The notes beneath the pieces are model-generated. The model had not been told where the DNA came from, did no database searches, and saw nothing but the letters and a program-made list of their open reading frames with translations. 64,000 nt of DNA, taken from contig JAKOVH010000021.1 in NCBI GenBank assembly GCA_029782145.1, positions 1 to 64,000 of the forward strand, written 5' to 3'. Positions within the stretch are counted from its first letter, which is position 1. Each line of letters begins with the position of its first letter. Source of the DNA: Actinomycetes bacterium (GTDB lineage: Bacteria; Actinomycetota; Acidimicrobiia; Acidimicrobiales; Acidimicrobilacustridaceae). This document shows, one piece after another, positions 51,809 to 60,359 of this stretch. The translations under genes were made by a program, and so were the position numbers.

Positions 51809-53068
51809 TTGGCGGTTGGCTTGGCGGGCGCGTGGGTGGTCATCGACTGGCGGAACCTGGTTGGCCAATGTGAGACGCACTCTGTCGCGTGCGCCATCCC
51901 CGCCCCGGATTCGCTGGCCGAGGTCTTGGCAGGGTTCGGACTCGAGTTGGCTGCCGTGTCGGTGGGCATCGCCTTCGCCCCGGGCACCTCCGGCCCTCTT
52001 CTGGCGATGCACGAGGAGAACGACAAGCTCGCTGACGTGGCTCGCAGCTACTCGTGGGAAGTGATGGAGGGCCTGCTGCGGACCGAGGACGGTCAGGTCC
52101 GCGAGAAGATGACCGACACGCACTGCGCTCTCAAACTTGCCGAGCTGGCCTACGAACGACCGGCAGGGATCGAGGCGGCGGTGATGCTGACTCGCGATCA
52201 TGATCTTGTCCCCGCCGCCGCGTTCGCCAACAGCCGGGGGCTACCGACTTACCTGGCTAGCGCGGACCCTGCGGATACGCGTCCGGCGCCACGTTTCCAT
52301 CTGACCGTCCCGACGCTCCGGCGGGTCTGCGGTCAAGCTCCGACCATCGACGTCGATTCGCTGATCGCCCGAACTGAGTTTCTGTGGGACCCTGGTCCGC
52401 ACACATGGACCGTCGTCGGTGAGGGCAATCTTCACAGGTCATCCGGGTGGTTCCTCGAGCATGCCGACGGGTGGCGAGGATTCGCCGCTTCCTCCGAGGT
52501 GGGCCAGGTCGTCGCCGGACAGGAGCTGGTCTTGATCTCCGCCGACGTCGGCTTCGACGGAAGCGTCCCTGTGGCCTGGTGCTGGCCAACAGCAGACACC
52601 CCCGGGTTTGACTACATACGGGACGTCAAGATCCTCCGTCGGGAGGACTCGAAGAAGGTGCTCGCCGAGGTTGATGAGGTGGACATGCGCTTCACCTGCC
52701 AGCTCGGCGTGGCAGAGAAGGGCCAGCGGGTGCTGGTCCGACTCCGGCGATCCGGTGATCCGCTCAAGCAGGATGGGGCGGCGCGCCTCATCGGCCCGCT
52801 GGCCAAGCCGAGCGGAAGCCACCTTCACGATGGGCGGGTGGCCAGCCGCTGGCCCACACCTCTGCGGGTGCTCAAAGCCCAGCGAGGGTCCGTCGCCGAG
52901 GTCGTCGATGGCGAAGGCATCCCGGCGCGACTGGCAGCCAGCCAGATCGCGAAGACGTTCGAAGCTGGCGGTTGGTACTCCGGAGTCCTTCGTCCACCCG
53001 ACGCCCATCGATCGACGCGAGCTCCTCTCTTCGACGCTGTTTCGACCCGCCTTATGCACCTGGACTGA
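51809..53068 (+). CDS. NYN-domain (PIN-like) nuclease with unknown C-terminal half
   Basis: The N-terminal 150 residues form an NYN domain: VVIDWRNL with the first catalytic Asp, then EKMTDTHCALKLAELAYERP and VMLTRDHDLVPAAAFANSRG with the later acidic residues. Such domains are metal-dependent RNases. The C-terminal 250 residues are beta-rich (VVAGQELVLISADVGFDGSV; GQRVLVRLRRSGDPL) and may bind nucleic acid. TTG 51809 is the best start available; GTG 51831 would begin right at the domain. The preceding RNA terminator suggests attenuation or a type-III-like RNA antitoxin. Confidence 0.65.
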   Translation: MAVGLAGAWVVIDWRNLVGQCETHSVACAIPAPDSLAEVLAGFGLELAAVSVGIAFAPGTSGPLLAMHEENDKLADVARSYSWEVMEGLLRTEDGQVREKMTDTHCALKLAELAYERPAGIEAAVMLTRDHDLVPAAAFANSRGLPTYLASADPADTRPAPRFHLTVPTLRRVCGQAPTIDVDSLIARTEFLWDPGPHTWTVVGEGNLHRSSGWFLEHADGWRGFAASSEVGQVVAGQELVLISADVGFDGSVPVAWCWPTADTPGFDYIRDVKILRREDSKKVLAEVDEVDMRFTCQLGVAEKGQRVLVRLRRSGDPLKQDGAARLIGPLAKPSGSHLHDGRVASRWPTPLRVLKAQRGSVAEVVDGEGIPARLAASQIAKTFEAGGWYSGVLRPPDAHRSTRAPLFDAVSTRLMHLD

Positions 53069-53202
53069 GGGCCACGGGCTGCCGACGCCGCCGGGCCTCG
53101 GTGACAGAGGGTGCCTGCCAAGGCGCGGCGCCCACCCTTGGGATGGTCGAGCATCGGACCTATTGGCGCCTGCTCCCTGGCTGATGGGGCAAGAATGCAC
53201 CG

Positions 53203-54012
53203 ATGGCGAGGATGGAGCTGACCGTCGAAGGTCAGCTCGGCGAGATGTCGTTCGACGCGACTGCCCGACTTCTGGTGAAGGTCGGTGAGCTATTGGCGAG
53301 CGCCGATCAGGCCGCGCACGCCGGCAAGCGGTCCTTTCGTGCGGTCGTCTCCGACATCCACGGCGGGTCGGTCGTAGCTGCCATCGATCTGCTCGAAGTC
53401 GAGGATGCTGGTGCGGGCGAACCGGAACGTGTGGCTCTCACCGTCATCAACGGGGTTGGGGCCCTCACCGAAGACGACCCGCACATCCCGGCCGGGTTCG
53501 ACGTGCGCACCGTCAAGGCTCTCGGTGCCGTAAGCCGGAACCTGGACCGCTCGATGCCACGAGCCCACCTGCGTCTCATCGACGGCAGTGTGCGGGCCGA
53601 GCCGGTGGTCATTGAACGTTCCTTGGCGGCGAAGGCGAGCCTCGCGACCCGTGCCCGCACCACCGTCTGGGGTGCCCTCGAAGGATCGATCGACCTAGTG
53701 AGCCTGCGAGGCAAGCCCAAGTTCGGGCTGTTCGAACGCCTCGAGCGGCGACCGGTGACGTGTCTGGCTCCGCCTGACGTGGTCGAAGTTGCCCGGGATG
53801 CGCTCGGGCGCCGGGTGCTCGTGACCGGAATGTTGTCGCTCAACGCCCAAGACCAGGTGGTGAGCATCTCGGCCGAATCGATCGAGGTGCTCCCGGAGGA
53901 CTCGCAGCTCCCACGTGTGGCGCAGTTCGCCGGACGTTTCCCTGACCATCTGGGCGGGCACGACCCGGTCGAATACGTGCGAGAGCTCCGAGGCGGCGGC
54001 GATGCCTACTAG
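53203..54012 (+). CDS. Unknown 269-residue partner of a PIN nuclease
   Basis: The product (MARMELTVEGQLGEMSFDAT at its start) alternates strands and helices, with a central RTTVWGALEGSIDLVSLRGK and a C-terminal region GRRVLVTGMLSLNAQDQVVS that resembles a beta-barrel/OB-like fold. I recognise no family. Its end overlaps the PIN gene by 11 bases, as in toxin-antitoxin operons, where the first gene is usually the antitoxin. At 269 residues it is far longer than common antitoxins, so it may have another function. Confidence 0.55.
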   Translation: MARMELTVEGQLGEMSFDATARLLVKVGELLASADQAAHAGKRSFRAVVSDIHGGSVVAAIDLLEVEDAGAGEPERVALTVINGVGALTEDDPHIPAGFDVRTVKALGAVSRNLDRSMPRAHLRLIDGSVRAEPVVIERSLAAKASLATRARTTVWGALEGSIDLVSLRGKPKFGLFERLERRPVTCLAPPDVVEVARDALGRRVLVTGMLSLNAQDQVVSISAESIEVLPEDSQLPRVAQFAGRFPDHLGGHDPVEYVRELRGGGDAY

Positions 54013-54463
54013 GCGAAGCGGAGTCCCCAAGCCGCTGCGCATCTACCTCGATGCCTGCGTGTATCTCGATGCGGTCACGGACCAGAACGAGGCGCACACG
54101 CTCACCGCCACCGGGCTGCTTCAGTCGCTCGAGGTCGGCGACATCCAAGTGATCGCATCCGAGCTCATCCGCGCCGAGGTCCGGGGCCGGGACCCGGAAG
54201 CAAACGCTCTCACCGCCGACTTCTTGAAGCACAGCGGCATCGAATGGGTTCCGGTGTCCCGTCCGGTCGCAGACCTCGCCAGGGAGCTAGGCATCACCCA
54301 TGGACTCAAGGGCGCTGACGCGATCCATCTCGCTACCGCGGTGGCCCGTGGTGCCGACCGGATGATGACGAGGGACCCAAGACTCCTCAGCGTCGGCGAC
54401 TGCCGAGGGGTGCCCATCGGCCCCCCGGCTCTCATCGGCCAGGGACGCTTCGACGTTCTCTGA
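54002..54463 (+). CDS. PIN-domain nuclease (VapC-like)
   Basis: The 153-residue protein has the PIN pattern: LRIYLDACVYLDAVTD with the first Asp, Glu in VIASELIRAEV, GLKGADAIHLATAVARG with the Asp pair region, and RMMTRDPRLL. It should cleave RNA with Mg2+ or Mn2+. The ATG at 54002 lies within the end of the upstream gene, so the two are translationally coupled. It may be the toxin of a non-standard pair. Confidence 0.8.
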   Translation: MPTRRSGVPKPLRIYLDACVYLDAVTDQNEAHTLTATGLLQSLEVGDIQVIASELIRAEVRGRDPEANALTADFLKHSGIEWVPVSRPVADLARELGITHGLKGADAIHLATAVARGADRMMTRDPRLLSVGDCRGVPIGPPALIGQGRFDVL

Positions 54464-54529
54464 GGCCACCACGCCGCACCCACGATTCGTCACCCGTGAC
54501 GTCTTCACACCCACCTAGGCTCGCCGGCG

Positions 54530-57500
54530 ATGGCATCCCAGGCGGGCATTGACCTCCGGGCCTTGGTCGGCGAGCTCGCCGACCGTGACCGGCCACGAAC
54601 CGAAGCGGACGTGCAGTCGTCGATCAAGACGCTGTTGCTGGCCGCGCCGTTGAACCTCGGCGACGACGACATCGAGATGCCCCAGGTCGCGCTCGAAGCC
54701 CAGGCAGGACAAGGCCGACGCATTGACGTCGAAGTGGGCGCCACCGTCATCGAGGTCAAGAAGGACCTGCGGGTCGGCAACGTGTGCAGCGAAGCCGAAG
54801 TGCAGCTCGCCGGCTATGTCGCCCAGCGCTCCGCGACCGTCGCCCAGCGCTACGTGGGGGTTCTCACTGACGGAGCCGAATGGCACCTCTACCACCTCGT
54901 GGAGGACGAACTCAGCCTCGTCTCAAGCCTTGTCATCGATCCGAAGAACCCGGACGTCGAGGGCCTGCTGTTGTGGCTCGAAGGCGTACTCGCCACCGCT
55001 GACCAGGTGCGGCCCACGCCCAGGGAGATCGAGCGCCGGTTGGGTGCCCGGTCGTCCGCGCACCAGCTCGACTCGGCCGATCTTGCCGCCCTCTACGAAG
55101 TGCACCGTGACGACCCGACGGTGAAGCTGAAACGGGAGCTGTGGGGACGACTCCTCACCACCGCTCTGGGCACAGCCTTCGAAGACTCCGACGAGCTGTT
55201 CGTCAATCACACGCTGCTGGTGCTCTCCGCGGAATGCATCGCGCATGCAGTGATCGGCTGGAAGCTGAACGACCCGTCACTCACCCCGGAGGCGATCTGC
55301 ACCGGCGAGGGCTTCGTGAATGCGCAGATCGCCGGTGTCGTCGAATCCGACTTCTTCGATTGGCCTATCGAGGTCGAGGGCGGCGCCCGTTTCGTCCGCA
55401 CGCTCGCCCGGCGCCTGGGGCGCTTCGACTGGGACAACGTCGAACACGACGTGATGAAAGTCCTCTACGAGTCGGTCATCTCCGCCGAACAACGCCACCG
55501 GCTCGGCGAGTACTACACCCCCGACTGGTTGGCCCAGCGCATCGTCGAGACAGTCGTTCCCGAGCCGGTCGGCGTCCGGGCGCTCGACCCGTCATGCGGG
55601 TCCGGCACCTTCTTGTTCCACGCCGTGCGCCTATACCTGGCCGCTGCCGCAACGGCAGGCGTGTCCCGCTCGCAGGCGCTCTCCGACGTGTGCGGCCACA
55701 TCTTCGGCATCGACGTGCATCCCGTCGCCGTCGCCTTTGCCCGGGTGACCTACCTGCTCGCTCTCGGGGATCTGTCCGAACGCCCGGCGCTCACCATCCC
55801 CGTCTATCTGGGTGACTCGGTGCAATGGAACCAGGAGGAGAACCTCCTCACCGCAGACGCACTCACCATCGACACCTCGTCATCGCCGGCGACGCTCTTC
55901 GCCGAGCCGCTGCGGTTCCCCCGTCACCTGCTCGACGATCCGGCGAACTTCGACCAGCTCGTCACCGAGATGGCCGACAAGGCCACACGCCGGAGGAAGA
56001 GGAGCGAACTGCCGCCGCTGACCGCCTTCTTCAAGCGCTACGGCGTCACCGACGACAGCGACAAGGCCACGCTCACCGACACGTTCCGCACCATGTGTGA
56101 CCTGCACGACATGGGCCGGGACCACATCTGGGGCTATTTCACCCGCAACCTCGCCCGGCCCGTCTGGTTCGCCCGGCCCGAGAACCGCGTCGATGCCCTC
56201 ATCGGCAACCCGCCGTGGCTCTCGTATCGCTACATGCCAGAGGACATGCAGAAGACGTTCCGGAAGATGACAACGGAGCGCGGAATGTGGGCGGGAGCAT
56301 CGGTGGCCACCCACCAGGATCTCTCGGCGCTGTTCGTCACCCGTTCCGCGGAGCTCTACCTGCGTGACGGCGGCCGGTTCGGTTTCGTGATGCCGCTCGC
56401 TGTGCTCTCCCGCAAGCAATACGCAGGCTTCCGCACCGGCACGTTCAACCCACCCATCGAGCAGACGCTCCTGGCGTTCGACCAGCCGTGGGACCTGCAC
56501 GCCGTGAAGCCCTCGATCTTCCCGGTGCCGCCATCTGTCGTCTTTGGAGAACGCGCGACTGCAGCCGTGGCGCTGCCTGCCGATTCTCAGCCGTGGTCGG
56601 GCCGGGTTCCCAAGCACAACGCTTCGTGGGATGAGGCCGTCTCAGGCCTCACCATCGGCGGGACCAAGTCTGCTCTGAGCATCGGCACCGCTGGTGCCGA
56701 ACGCTCGCCCTACGCGGCGAGCTTCACGCAGGGGGCCACCGTGGTCCCGCGGATGCTGTTCGTCGTCGAGGACGCGCCTGCTGGGCCCCTCGGGGCTGGC
56801 CCTGGACGTCGGTCCGTGAGGTCCTGGCGTTCGTCCAACGAGAAGCAGCCGTGGAAGTCGTTGCCGCCGCTCACCGCGAACGTCGAGGAGCAGTTCATCT
56901 TCCCGATGCATCTCGGGGAGACCATTCTGGGGTTCCGCCTGCAAGTCCCGTGGCAAGTCGTGCTGCCGGTCATCGACGGCGAGATTGTCGAGCCCAACGA
57001 CGAGCGCCTCGATGACTTCCCGGGCCTGGCCACATGGTGGCGTGAAGCCAACAAGGTCTGGCGGAAGAACCGGTCGAGTGACCGGTTGGAGCTGTCAGGT
57101 CAGCTTGACTACATGCACAAGCTCTCGGGGCAGCTCGGCGACCACGAATCCCGGGTCGTCTATACGAAAGGCGGGATGTATCTGGCGGCGGCCGTGATCA
57201 CCGACCCGACCGTGGTGATCGATCACAAGCTCTACTGGGCCGATGTGAAGTCGCCCGAGGAGGGGCGCTTCCTCACCGCGGTGTTCAACTCAGGTGCCTT
57301 CACGTTGGCGGTGCGTGAGTTCCAGGCGAGGGGCGAACACAATCCCCGAGACTTCGATAAGTACGTGTTCAACCTGCCGATCCCGCTCTTCGAGCCAGAG
57401 AACGAACTGCACCGGGAGCTCGCCAACGCCGCAGCGACCGCTGAGGCCGTGGTCGAGGGTCTGGATCTAGTCCATGCGTCATTCCAGGCGCAGCGCCGCC

Positions 57501-57574
57501 AGGTCCGCGAGCGTCTCGCCAGCGCGCAGCTAGACAAGAAGCTCGACGGTCTCGTCCGGGAGCTGCTCACTTAG
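54530..57574 (+). CDS. Type IIG-like restriction-modification enzyme (fused nuclease and adenine methyltransferase)
   Basis: The 1014-residue protein has an N-terminal PD-(D/E)xK-like region (GRRIDVEVGATVIEVKKDLR, residues 64-83) and a helical connector. A gamma-class N6-adenine methylase domain follows, with HRLGEYYTPDWLAQRIVETV, SAM motif I DPSCGSGTFLF (about 350) and catalytic NPPW (about 560). A C-terminal target-recognition region ends in FDKYVFNLPIPLFEP. It would both cut and protect DNA at one site. It appears complete. It is preceded by the PIN pair and is the last gene of the probable defence block. Confidence 0.85.
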   Translation: MASQAGIDLRALVGELADRDRPRTEADVQSSIKTLLLAAPLNLGDDDIEMPQVALEAQAGQGRRIDVEVGATVIEVKKDLRVGNVCSEAEVQLAGYVAQRSATVAQRYVGVLTDGAEWHLYHLVEDELSLVSSLVIDPKNPDVEGLLLWLEGVLATADQVRPTPREIERRLGARSSAHQLDSADLAALYEVHRDDPTVKLKRELWGRLLTTALGTAFEDSDELFVNHTLLVLSAECIAHAVIGWKLNDPSLTPEAICTGEGFVNAQIAGVVESDFFDWPIEVEGGARFVRTLARRLGRFDWDNVEHDVMKVLYESVISAEQRHRLGEYYTPDWLAQRIVETVVPEPVGVRALDPSCGSGTFLFHAVRLYLAAAATAGVSRSQALSDVCGHIFGIDVHPVAVAFARVTYLLALGDLSERPALTIPVYLGDSVQWNQEENLLTADALTIDTSSSPATLFAEPLRFPRHLLDDPANFDQLVTEMADKATRRRKRSELPPLTAFFKRYGVTDDSDKATLTDTFRTMCDLHDMGRDHIWGYFTRNLARPVWFARPENRVDALIGNPPWLSYRYMPEDMQKTFRKMTTERGMWAGASVATHQDLSALFVTRSAELYLRDGGRFGFVMPLAVLSRKQYAGFRTGTFNPPIEQTLLAFDQPWDLHAVKPSIFPVPPSVVFGERATAAVALPADSQPWSGRVPKHNASWDEAVSGLTIGGTKSALSIGTAGAERSPYAASFTQGATVVPRMLFVVEDAPAGPLGAGPGRRSVRSWRSSNEKQPWKSLPPLTANVEEQFIFPMHLGETILGFRLQVPWQVVLPVIDGEIVEPNDERLDDFPGLATWWREANKVWRKNRSSDRLELSGQLDYMHKLSGQLGDHESRVVYTKGGMYLAAAVITDPTVVIDHKLYWADVKSPEEGRFLTAVFNSGAFTLAVREFQARGEHNPRDFDKYVFNLPIPLFEPENELHRELANAAATAEAVVEGLDLVHASFQAQRRQVRERLASAQLDKKLDGLVRELLT

Positions 57575-57772
57575 CGCCCGATGCAGGGGCGAGATGTTGT
57601 TGCGCACGAGGGTCTTTGTTTGCTCAGCGTCGAGGAGTCCTTTCTGGACCCCTCGGACCTCGACGGCGCGGGCGATGCGAGTGGTCGTGTCCTTCTCCTC
57701 GCGGACTCCGAGTAGCAGGACGCCGCCGTCGGCGTTGGCGAACGCTGCCACATCTGCGAGCAGGTCAGCTGC
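57530..57772 (-). pseudogene. Schlafen/AlbA-type domain remnant
   Basis: On the minus strand an 80-codon frame reads ADLLADVAAFANADGGVLLL then GVREEKD. FANADGGVLLLGV is the hallmark of the AlbA_2 (Schlafen AAA-type) domain, found in putative nucleases and ATP-binding regulators. The upstream part is cut by a TAG (57773-57775) and the C-terminal part is absent. The 3' end overlaps the methylase gene by 45 bases. It is a decayed fragment of an older cargo gene. Confidence 0.65.
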
Positions 57773-58005
57773 CTAGTTCGTTCTTCGTGGAGGTAGGGCT
57801 GGGCTTTGAAGTCGAGCCACTGACTCCACGGTTCCGACGACAGCGTCGAAGTCGCCAGCGTGCAGTGCGTTGAGTAGCGCCTCCTGGCTGCTTACGGTCA
57901 CTGCTCTCTTCCTCGCCGTCGGAGCATGGAGGCGTTCGTGCTGCCTACGCCGACGCTACGCGGCGGCGGCTCGTTGTGGCTTACCTGGTTCAGCGTCGAG
58001 GCGCG

Positions 58006-58037
58006 ACAAGGCCCCGGCGGTGGAGCCGGGGCCTTGT
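58006..58037. terminator. Perfect 13-bp hairpin near the element end
   Basis: ACAAGGCCCCGGC (58006-58018) pairs with GCCGGGGCCTTGT (58025-58037) around a GGTGGA loop. This has the shape of a strong factor-independent terminator but lacks a T-run. It could insulate the element from the tRNA and chromosome. Confidence 0.6.
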
Positions 58038-58278
58038 GGGATGGGCGAGCGGCGGAAGCTCAGCCCGATGCCGGCGGCGGAGCCGACGGGTGATGAGCCT
58101 AAGGCCGAGTGCTGGCGACTCTCGGTCACACAAGGGCAAACGATTCGAATGGCCCACCCTGTCGCAGCTGGCTCAGTCTGTGGCGCTGAGCTCGTCGTCT
58201 TCGCTGACGACGCCGGCGGTGCTCGTGAGGGCTCGTCCGCTCCCGTACAGCGACTTCCAGGGCGGTCTAGGGAGCTGG

Positions 58279-58311
58279 GTGCAGCCAACTTGGCTGCACC
58301 AATGGCTGCAC
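58279..58311 (+). repeat. TGGCTGCAC sites, 12-bp spacing, right end of large element
   Basis: GTGCAGCCA (58279-58287, inverted) is followed by TGGCTGCAC at 58291-58299 and 58303-58311. All three are at 12-bp offsets, 56-88 bases from the tRNA-derived repeat. The direct pair matches those at 1079-1099 and 8640-8660. These are likely arm-type sites at the second arm of the attachment region. Confidence 0.6.
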
Positions 58312-58366
58312 CTGCGCACCCGCTTGGCTCCAGCGGCGGTCGATCGACGCTCTGACCTGGACTTAT

Positions 58367-58412
58367 CTAGCGCGCTCGGAGGGACTCGAACCCCCAACCT
58401 TCTGATCCGTAG
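58367..58412 (-). repeat. Attachment repeat 3, within the intact tRNA-Arg gene
   Basis: This is the copy of the 46-bp block that is part of the functional tRNA gene. It marks the boundary of the large element at the tRNA side. Because the element restores the tRNA 3' end, the gene stays functional after integration. Confidence 0.9.
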
Positions 58413-58444
58413 TCAGATGCTCTATCCAATTGAGCTACGAGCGC
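58371..58444 (-). tRNA. tRNA-Arg (anticodon ACG)
   Basis: Read on the minus strand, a complete cloverleaf is visible. Acceptor GCGCTCG pairs with CGAGCGC. The D-arm is AGCTCAATTGGATAGAGC, the anticodon stem TCTGA/TCAGA carries loop CTACGGA (anticodon ACG), and the T-arm contains GGTTCGAGTCC. The discriminator is G and CCA is not encoded. It decodes CGN arginine codons after A34 deamination. Its 3' half is the integration target of the elements to its left. Confidence 0.95.
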
Positions 58445-58561
58445 AGAACTTCTGGGTTGTGCCCCGCGCTCGGGGAGCCCGGGGAGGAGCCAGCATAGGA
58501 GAGCCCATGGCGGCCCTCCAAGCCGGTCCGGCGGTCGCAACGTGTAAGGCCGGTCGGGCGC

Positions 58562-59623
58562 TCAGCCCAGCCGCTCCCGCAGGAGTGCCAGCACGTCGAG
58601 CTCGTCGAGGGCCCGGTTCGACCGGTGCGTGGCCCGCATGCCGATCTCCAGCGGCTGCAGGGCGTCGCCCAGCGAGGCCGTCGACGCGGCCGAGATCCAC
58701 CCCGTCACCAGCTGCAGGCGGTAGGTGTCCCACGCCTCCTCGAAGGGCATCTCGACGCCGTGCCCGCGCAGCGCCTCGACGTAGCGGCGCACCAGGCCCT
58801 GCTCGTGCTGGCGGCGCACCTCCTCAGGCACCGAGTTGCCGACGAAGTAGGCGACGTCTCGCAGCCCTGGGCCCCAGCCGACCACGGCCCAGTCGAGGAG
58901 GATCGGGCCGTCGTCGTCGCGCAGCATGTTGCCGATGTGCGAGTCACCGTGGATGAGGGTGGCGGGCCCGGAGAAGAGCAGGTCGCTCAGCTCCGACGTG
59001 CGGGTGAGGTAGATGTCGACCATCTCGTGGAACACCGGCGGCATCTCGTCGCCGAAGCTGGCCACACCCATGCGGATGATGTCGAGGCCCGGCCCGGGGC
59101 CGTAGCGCATGGTGTGCTCGTCGACCCACGCGAACTCACCACCAGGTGAGAAACGGGGATCTCCCTGGAACGTGGCGTGCAGGGCCGCGAAGGCGTCCAT
59201 CACCTGCTCGGCGAACTCCGCCGCGTCGTCCTCGTCCTGGGTGGGCTGGCGGGCGCCGATGACGGTCAGGTCCTCGAGCACCATCACGTAGCCGCCCTCG
59301 GGGCTGTGGGCGGCGTGCCACACGCCCGGCGTCCGCACAGGGACCGATCCGGCGAGCTCGCGGTAGAAGCGGGCCTCCGACACGCCCATGCCGGTCATGT
59401 CGACCATGGTCCGCCGCTCGGGGGTGAATGGCGGGAGCTTGACGAACACGGACCCGGGCAGTCGTTCGTCGCTCGACCGCAGCAGCAGCCGGGCCCGCCC
59501 CGTCGTGCCGGAGCTGCGGTCGACGATCTCGACCGCCTCGACCACGGACCCGGGGGCGTGGGGCTGGAGCACCTCGGTGAGCCACTCGGCGGTGAGCTCC
59601 TCGACCTCGACAGGGATCTCCAT
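58562..59623 (-). CDS. Aminoglycoside-phosphotransferase-fold kinase
   Basis: The 353-residue protein has the APH/choline-kinase fold. An N-lobe Lys lies in SVFVKLPPF, followed by VMVLEDL, the catalytic loop LIHGDSHIGN (about residue 220) and the metal-binding ILLDWAVVGWG. It phosphorylates an unknown small molecule. Long N-terminal parts (ELTAEWLTEVL) match the phosphotransferase family often found in actinobacterial lipid or CoA metabolism. It is the first chromosomal gene to the right of the tRNA. Confidence 0.8.
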   Translation of the reverse strand: MEIPVEVEELTAEWLTEVLQPHAPGSVVEAVEIVDRSSGTTGRARLLLRSSDERLPGSVFVKLPPFTPERRTMVDMTGMGVSEARFYRELAGSVPVRTPGVWHAAHSPEGGYVMVLEDLTVIGARQPTQDEDDAAEFAEQVMDAFAALHATFQGDPRFSPGGEFAWVDEHTMRYGPGPGLDIIRMGVASFGDEMPPVFHEMVDIYLTRTSELSDLLFSGPATLIHGDSHIGNMLRDDDGPILLDWAVVGWGPGLRDVAYFVGNSVPEEVRRQHEQGLVRRYVEALRGHGVEMPFEEAWDTYRLQLVTGWISAASTASLGDALQPLEIGMRATHRSNRALDELDVLALLRERLG

Positions 59624-59739
59624 GGCTCCACCATAGGCCGAGTACCGATTTCGACGTCGACGTCAGAAAGGCCCGCGGGAACCGCCTGCCGGCGGACAGT
59701 CGTGTTGTTGTCGACCCCCGGCGCGGCGAGCATCGGCGC

Positions 59740-60285
59740 ATGCGCCGGATCCTCACCGTCGGCCACGGAGCGCTGGAAGCCGCGGAGCTGGCCGGCCTGC
59801 TCACCGAGGCCGGAGTGGAGGAGGTGGTGGACGTCCGGAGGTATGCGGGCAGTCGACGCCACCCGCAGTTCGCCTCGGCGGCCATGGCGCAGTGGCTGCC
59901 CGAGCACGGCATCGACTACCGCTGGGTCCCCGCGCTGGGAGGGCGCCGACGGCCGGATCCCGGGTCGCCCAACGTGGCGCTGCGCAACGAGCAGTTCCGG
60001 GCCTACGCCGACCACATGGCCAGCGCCGAGTTCCTGGGTGGCGTCGACGAGCTCCTCGCAGAGGCCCACGCTCACTCGGTCGCGGTCATGTGCGCCGAGT
60101 CGGTGTGGTGGCGCTGCCACCGCCGGCTCCTCGCCGACCACCTCGTGCTGATCGACGACACGGCGGTCGAGCATCTCTTCCACGACGGGCGCGTCCAGCC
60201 CCACCCGCCCACACCGGAGGCCCGGGTCGCGGAGGGTCGCCTCGTCTACGACGTCGGGCACCAACCCACCCTGCTCGCGGACTGA
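59740..60285 (+). CDS. DUF488 family protein
   Basis: The 181-residue product carries the complete DUF488 layout: ILTVGHGALEAAELAGLLTE at the start, VVDVRRYAGSRRHPQFASAA, and AVMCAESVWWRCHRRLLADH with the conserved Cys and CHR. Members are widespread small alpha/beta proteins of unknown activity, suspected to act on nucleic acids or in stress. It stands alone between divergent and downstream genes. Confidence 0.85.
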   Translation: MRRILTVGHGALEAAELAGLLTEAGVEEVVDVRRYAGSRRHPQFASAAMAQWLPEHGIDYRWVPALGGRRRPDPGSPNVALRNEQFRAYADHMASAEFLGGVDELLAEAHAHSVAVMCAESVWWRCHRRLLADHLVLIDDTAVEHLFHDGRVQPHPPTPEARVAEGRLVYDVGHQPTLLAD

Positions 60286-60359
60286 GTTGGGCTGCGGTCG
60301 CCCGGAGCTCGCCGTCGGGTCCGGTACGTTTCCCGGCGAAACGAGGCGAGGGGGCCGAG

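Larger units (their letters stand above)
57773..58370. other. Right end of the large element, no gene seen
   Basis: Between the Schlafen remnant and the tRNA gene there is no convincing gene; the 161-codon open frame at 57870-58355 has no family features. It holds a perfect 13-bp hairpin (58006-58037) and three 12-bp-spaced TGGCTGCAC sites (58279-58311). Confidence 0.5.
8489..58412. mobile_element. Integrative and conjugative element (about 50 kb) in tRNA-Arg
   Basis: The region between the second and third 46-bp repeats holds a full set of conjugation functions: relaxase-helicase, coupling protein, VirB4, VirB6-like and VirB2-like subunits, a SCO6880-type protein, cell-wall hydrolase and antirestriction proteins. 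It also has primase, excisionase and integrase. A Tad pilus operon sits among the transfer genes. Accessory DNA lies at both ends: efflux genes at the left and probable defence genes at the right. The integrase is 8.4 kb from the nearest end, which is unusual and suggests that cargo was added outside it. Confidence 0.8.

Noticed and set aside
57870..58355. 161-codon open frame near the tRNA
   Set aside because: It has no family features, spans a strong hairpin and the TGGCTGCAC sites, and lacks a clear ribosome-binding site.
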